A DNA stretch of 64,000 nt from Solimonas sp. K1W22B-7 (GTDB taxonomy: Bacteria; Pseudomonadota; Gammaproteobacteria; Nevskiales; Nevskiaceae), in assembly GCF_003428335.1 (NCBI RefSeq), contig NZ_CP031704.1, positions 1,364,001-1,428,000 of the forward strand, given 5' to 3'. Both the position numbers and the translations under genes were made by a program. The notes below the pieces were generated by a model. The model saw nothing but the letters and a program-made list of their open reading frames with translations, was not told the origin of the DNA and did no database searches. This document shows, in pieces, positions 61,740-64,000 of the stretch. Each line of letters opens with the position of its first letter. The first letter of the stretch is position 1.

Positions 61740-63056
61740 CTACCTGCGGTGGATATCGAAAAGGGCCGAGAGATGCGGGTTCAGGAACAGGCCGCGCGGG
61801 TCCATTTCCTGGCGCAGCTGGCGGAAGTCGTCGAAGCGCGGGTACAGCGAGCGCAGTTCGTGCGCGGTCTTGTCGTGCTGCTTGCCCCAGTGCGGGCGGC
61901 CGTCGTTGCGGTCGAAGATGTCGCTGACCGCTGCGAAGTAGTCCTCGTAGGGCATGCCGCGGTACATGTGCACCGCGACGTAGGCGGAGTCGCGCTGGTA
62001 GGACGGCGACAGCCACAGCGGGTCGGCCTGGACGAAGCTGACGTGCAGGGGGAAATGCACGCGGAAACGCAGCGCGCTGATCAGGCGGTCGATCTGGCGG
62101 ATCACCGTCGGCAGCCGCTCCAGCGGAATGCTGTACTCGGTCTGGTGGTAGCGCAGCAGGCGCCGCGTGGTGAAGCCCTGGTGCGAGTCGCGCACGCTTG
62201 CCGAGACCGGCACGCGCTGCGCGGCGAAGCGGCTGATGCGCTCGCTCATCGCCGGCACGTGCCGCGCGGTCTCGGACAGGCCCCACATCAGGCCGTTCTC
62301 CAGCGCCAGGTCACGGGCCAGCTTGGCCGGCTGCCACAGGCTGGCCGGGCGGCGCGTGGTGTCCATGCACTTGATCTGCGCGGTTTCGCTGTAGGGAAAC
62401 CAGTAGAACTCGAAGTTGCGGTAGCCGTGCAGGTATTCGTCGAGCCGCACCAGGGTTTCTTCCAGAGGCGCGCGGAAGCTCTGGCAGTGCAGGCGGTAGG
62501 CGTCCACGCACTGCAGTTCCACATGCGTGATCACGCCCAGCGCGCCCAGCGACAGGGCGGCGGCGTCGAGCAGTTCGCCGCTGGTGTCGCGGGTAAGGGT
62601 CTTGACCGTGCCGTCGGCCACCACCAGCTTCAGGCCGGTGACCTGGGTCGACAGGCTGCCGAAGCCCAGGCCCGAGCCATGCGTGCCGGTGCTGATGGCG
62701 CCGGCCACGGTCTGCTCGTCGATGTCGCCGAGGTTGGCCAGCGCCAGGCCGCGCTCGAACAGCTGCGCGCCCAGTTCCTTGAGCGTGGTGCCGCCGCGTA
62801 CCCACACCCGGCGGCGTTCCAGGTCGGCCGACTCGATGCCGCTGAAGTCGTCGAGCGACATCTGGTTTTCGTCGCTGTAGCACAGCGGCGAGAAGGAGTG
62901 GCCGCTGCCGATCGCGCGCAGGCGCTCGCCTTCCTCGGCACAGCGCAGCACCTCGGACTGGATTTCCTCGATGCCGAGGGGGTGGCTGCGGTGATGCGGA
63001 TCGCAGCTCACGGAGCCGGACCAGTTCTGCCAGCGGTAGGTTCGTTTCAGCGCCAT
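61740..63056 (-). CDS. D-arabinono-1,4-lactone oxidase/gulonolactone-oxidase-type FAD enzyme
   Basis: 438 residues, vanillyl-alcohol-oxidase superfamily. The FAD-binding domain has RAIGSGHSFSPL with His as probable covalent FAD site, VWVRGGTTLKELGAQLF and ISTGTHGSGLGFGSLS. The C-terminal ALO domain ends with the HWGKQHDKT and DPRGLFLNPHL patterns. It oxidises a sugar lactone or alditol; the bacterial role is unclear. The start at 63056 gives the family's N-terminus; a longer frame to 63350 is only low-complexity extension. Confidence 0.88.
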   Translation of the reverse strand: MALKRTYRWQNWSGSVSCDPHHRSHPLGIEEIQSEVLRCAEEGERLRAIGSGHSFSPLCYSDENQMSLDDFSGIESADLERRRVWVRGGTTLKELGAQLFERGLALANLGDIDEQTVAGAISTGTHGSGLGFGSLSTQVTGLKLVVADGTVKTLTRDTSGELLDAAALSLGALGVITHVELQCVDAYRLHCQSFRAPLEETLVRLDEYLHGYRNFEFYWFPYSETAQIKCMDTTRRPASLWQPAKLARDLALENGLMWGLSETARHVPAMSERISRFAAQRVPVSASVRDSHQGFTTRRLLRYHQTEYSIPLERLPTVIRQIDRLISALRFRVHFPLHVSFVQADPLWLSPSYQRDSAYVAVHMYRGMPYEDYFAAVSDIFDRNDGRPHWGKQHDKTAHELRSLYPRFDDFRQLRQEMDPRGLFLNPHLSALFDIHRR

Positions 63057-63129
63057 CGAGTCGGGGGGAGAGGGCGAGGGCCGGACCGCAGGCTGCGCGG
63101 ACGGGGCGGCAAGGATAACGGATCGCCCG

Positions 63130-63894
63130 TCAGTCCGCCGCGCCGGCGGCGGACTCGGCGGCTTCGGCGGGATGCGCGTGCGCCCGGTCGGGTTCGCGGC
63201 ATAGCCGCAGCACCGCGGCGCGCGCGGCGTCACGCAGGTGGTGGGCGGTATGGTTGGAACCGTCCGGCCGCACGGGCTCGGCCAGTTCCACCGTGACCGG
63301 GGCCCAGCGCGGCAGCCGGTTGCCGCCGCCGTAGACGCGGCGCGTGCCACGGATGCCGGCCGGCACCACCGGCACCCCGGCGCGCGCGGCGATCATGAAG
63401 GCGCCGTTCTTGAACGGCAGCAGGCCGGGATCGGCCTTGAAGGTGCCCTCGGGGAAGATCACGAAGCTTTCGCCTTCGCCCATGCGGCGGATCAGGGTGC
63501 GGGTCAGGGCCGCGGCGCTGCGGGCGTTGCCGCGGTCGACGAACTCCACGCCCATGCGCTTGAGCGTCCAGCCGGCCAGCGGCCAGTCGGCGGCGCCGTC
63601 CTGCACCATGAAGGTATAGCGGCGCGGCAGGGCGGCGGTGAGTACCAGGCCGTCGAGGTAGCTGGCATGGTTGCAGATCACCAGGGCCGGTGTCGCCGGC
63701 AGGTGCTGGCGGCCGCGCACGAACAGCGGCACGCCGATGCTGCCCAGCAGCACGCGCACGCCGAAGCGGCCGATCTCGCGGCGCAGCGCGGCGCCGGGCG
63801 CCAGGATCACGGTGAGGCAGACCAGGGGCAGCACCAGGATGAAGACCAGGAAGGCCAGCGGCGCGTAAACCAGGTCGAAGAGTCGTCTGAGCAT
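63130..63894 (-). CDS. PlsC-like 1-acyl-glycerol-3-phosphate acyltransferase
   Basis: 254 residues. An N-terminal membrane span (LAFLVFILVLPLVCLTVIL), then NHASYLD (HX4D, His76 and Asp81) and FPEGTF at about 147-152, the family's catalytic and substrate-binding motifs. It acylates lysophosphatidate or a related acceptor in the inner membrane. It could transfer products of the synthase cluster about 6 kb away, but this is inference. Confidence 0.9.
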   Translation of the reverse strand: MLRRLFDLVYAPLAFLVFILVLPLVCLTVILAPGAALRREIGRFGVRVLLGSIGVPLFVRGRQHLPATPALVICNHASYLDGLVLTAALPRRYTFMVQDGAADWPLAGWTLKRMGVEFVDRGNARSAAALTRTLIRRMGEGESFVIFPEGTFKADPGLLPFKNGAFMIAARAGVPVVPAGIRGTRRVYGGGNRLPRWAPVTVELAEPVRPDGSNHTAHHLRDAARAAVLRLCREPDRAHAHPAEAAESAAGAAD

Positions 63895-63913
63895 GGGACG
63901 GTATTATAGGTGC

Positions 63914-64000
63914 GTGAATCCCAAAGACTTTGAAGAAGGTCTCGCCGAGGCGCCAGGCTTCGAGGACGAGGCCGCCATCGCCCGCTTCCTGGACCGCCTG
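63914..64000 (+). CDS. Partial gene, possibly tyrosine recombinase XerD
   Basis: 29 codons from a GTG at 63914 to the window edge, reading NPKDFEEGLAEAPGFEDEAA then IARFLDRL. The last segment resembles the N-terminal core-binding region of XerD. The start is supported by a TATTAT box about 10 bases upstream. The gene is divergent from the acyltransferase and is cut off by the window. Confidence 0.4.
   Translation, partial: MNPKDFEEGLAEAPGFEDEAAIARFLDRL

Overview
This is a high-GC gammaproteobacterial chromosome segment. The alaS-lysC-csrA-tRNA block, the pseudomonad-style REP palindromes, zapE, Tat-type phoX and the lipid genes fit a Nevskiales/Xanthomonadales-like organism. The taxon is inferred from gene content only.

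Layout. (1) 0.1-8.6 kb: a polymorphic-toxin locus. A 1456-residue Rhs protein with a Sec signal peptide ends in a putative PD-(D/E)XK nuclease and is followed by a candidate immunity gene. An IS3-family element comes next, then an orphan Rhs tip ending in an AHH-type HNH nuclease and an Imm11/DUF1629-like immunity gene. (2) 8.8-16 kb: a Ser/Thr kinase fused to a cyclic-nucleotide-binding domain, alaS, lysC, csrA, tRNA-Arg, tRNA-Ser and tRNA-Arg with scattered tRNA-Ser fragments, a hairpin cluster and a ParDE-like pair. (3) 16-24 kb: a divergent SDR/LysR pair, then a translationally coupled run of TolC, a HlyD adaptor fused to a protease-dead M50 membrane domain, a predicted beta-propeller protein and a sulfotransferase-like protein. 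(4) 24-28.6 kb: small envelope proteins, an LMW phosphatase, a MaoC hydratase and a lipoprotein resembling an inactive M28 peptidase. (5) 28.7-30.9 kb: a decayed and an intact REP-associated transposase (RAYT) element flanking a GIY-YIG gene. (6) 31-38.5 kb: PhoX, two tandem secreted esterases, a double CoA-transferase and an alpha/beta hydrolase. (7) 38.5-57.3 kb: a methyltransferase and a six-gene operon built on two giant FAS/PKS-like proteins related to PUFA synthases. (8) 57.4-64 kb: a TetR regulator, a DUF4124 protein, an SDR, zapE, a sugar-lactone oxidase, a PlsC-like acyltransferase and the start of a gene that may be xerD.

The most notable system is the operon read leftward from 57.3 to 39.4 kb. 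Its parts are an AlkP/sulfatase-superfamily protein; a 3111-residue protein (two flavin-barrel segments, KS, AT, five ACPs, KR, DH); a 1618-residue protein (KS, AT, DH, phosphopantetheinyl transferase); a second AlkP-superfamily enzyme; a hexapeptide acyltransferase; and a free ACP. Every activity needed for iterative reductive chain building is present, including cofactor loading, so it probably makes a secondary fatty acid or polyketide-like lipid. The product, its release and its head group are unknown. The second unusual system is the TolC/HlyD-M50/propeller/sulfotransferase run, which has no obvious energy-providing transporter beside it.
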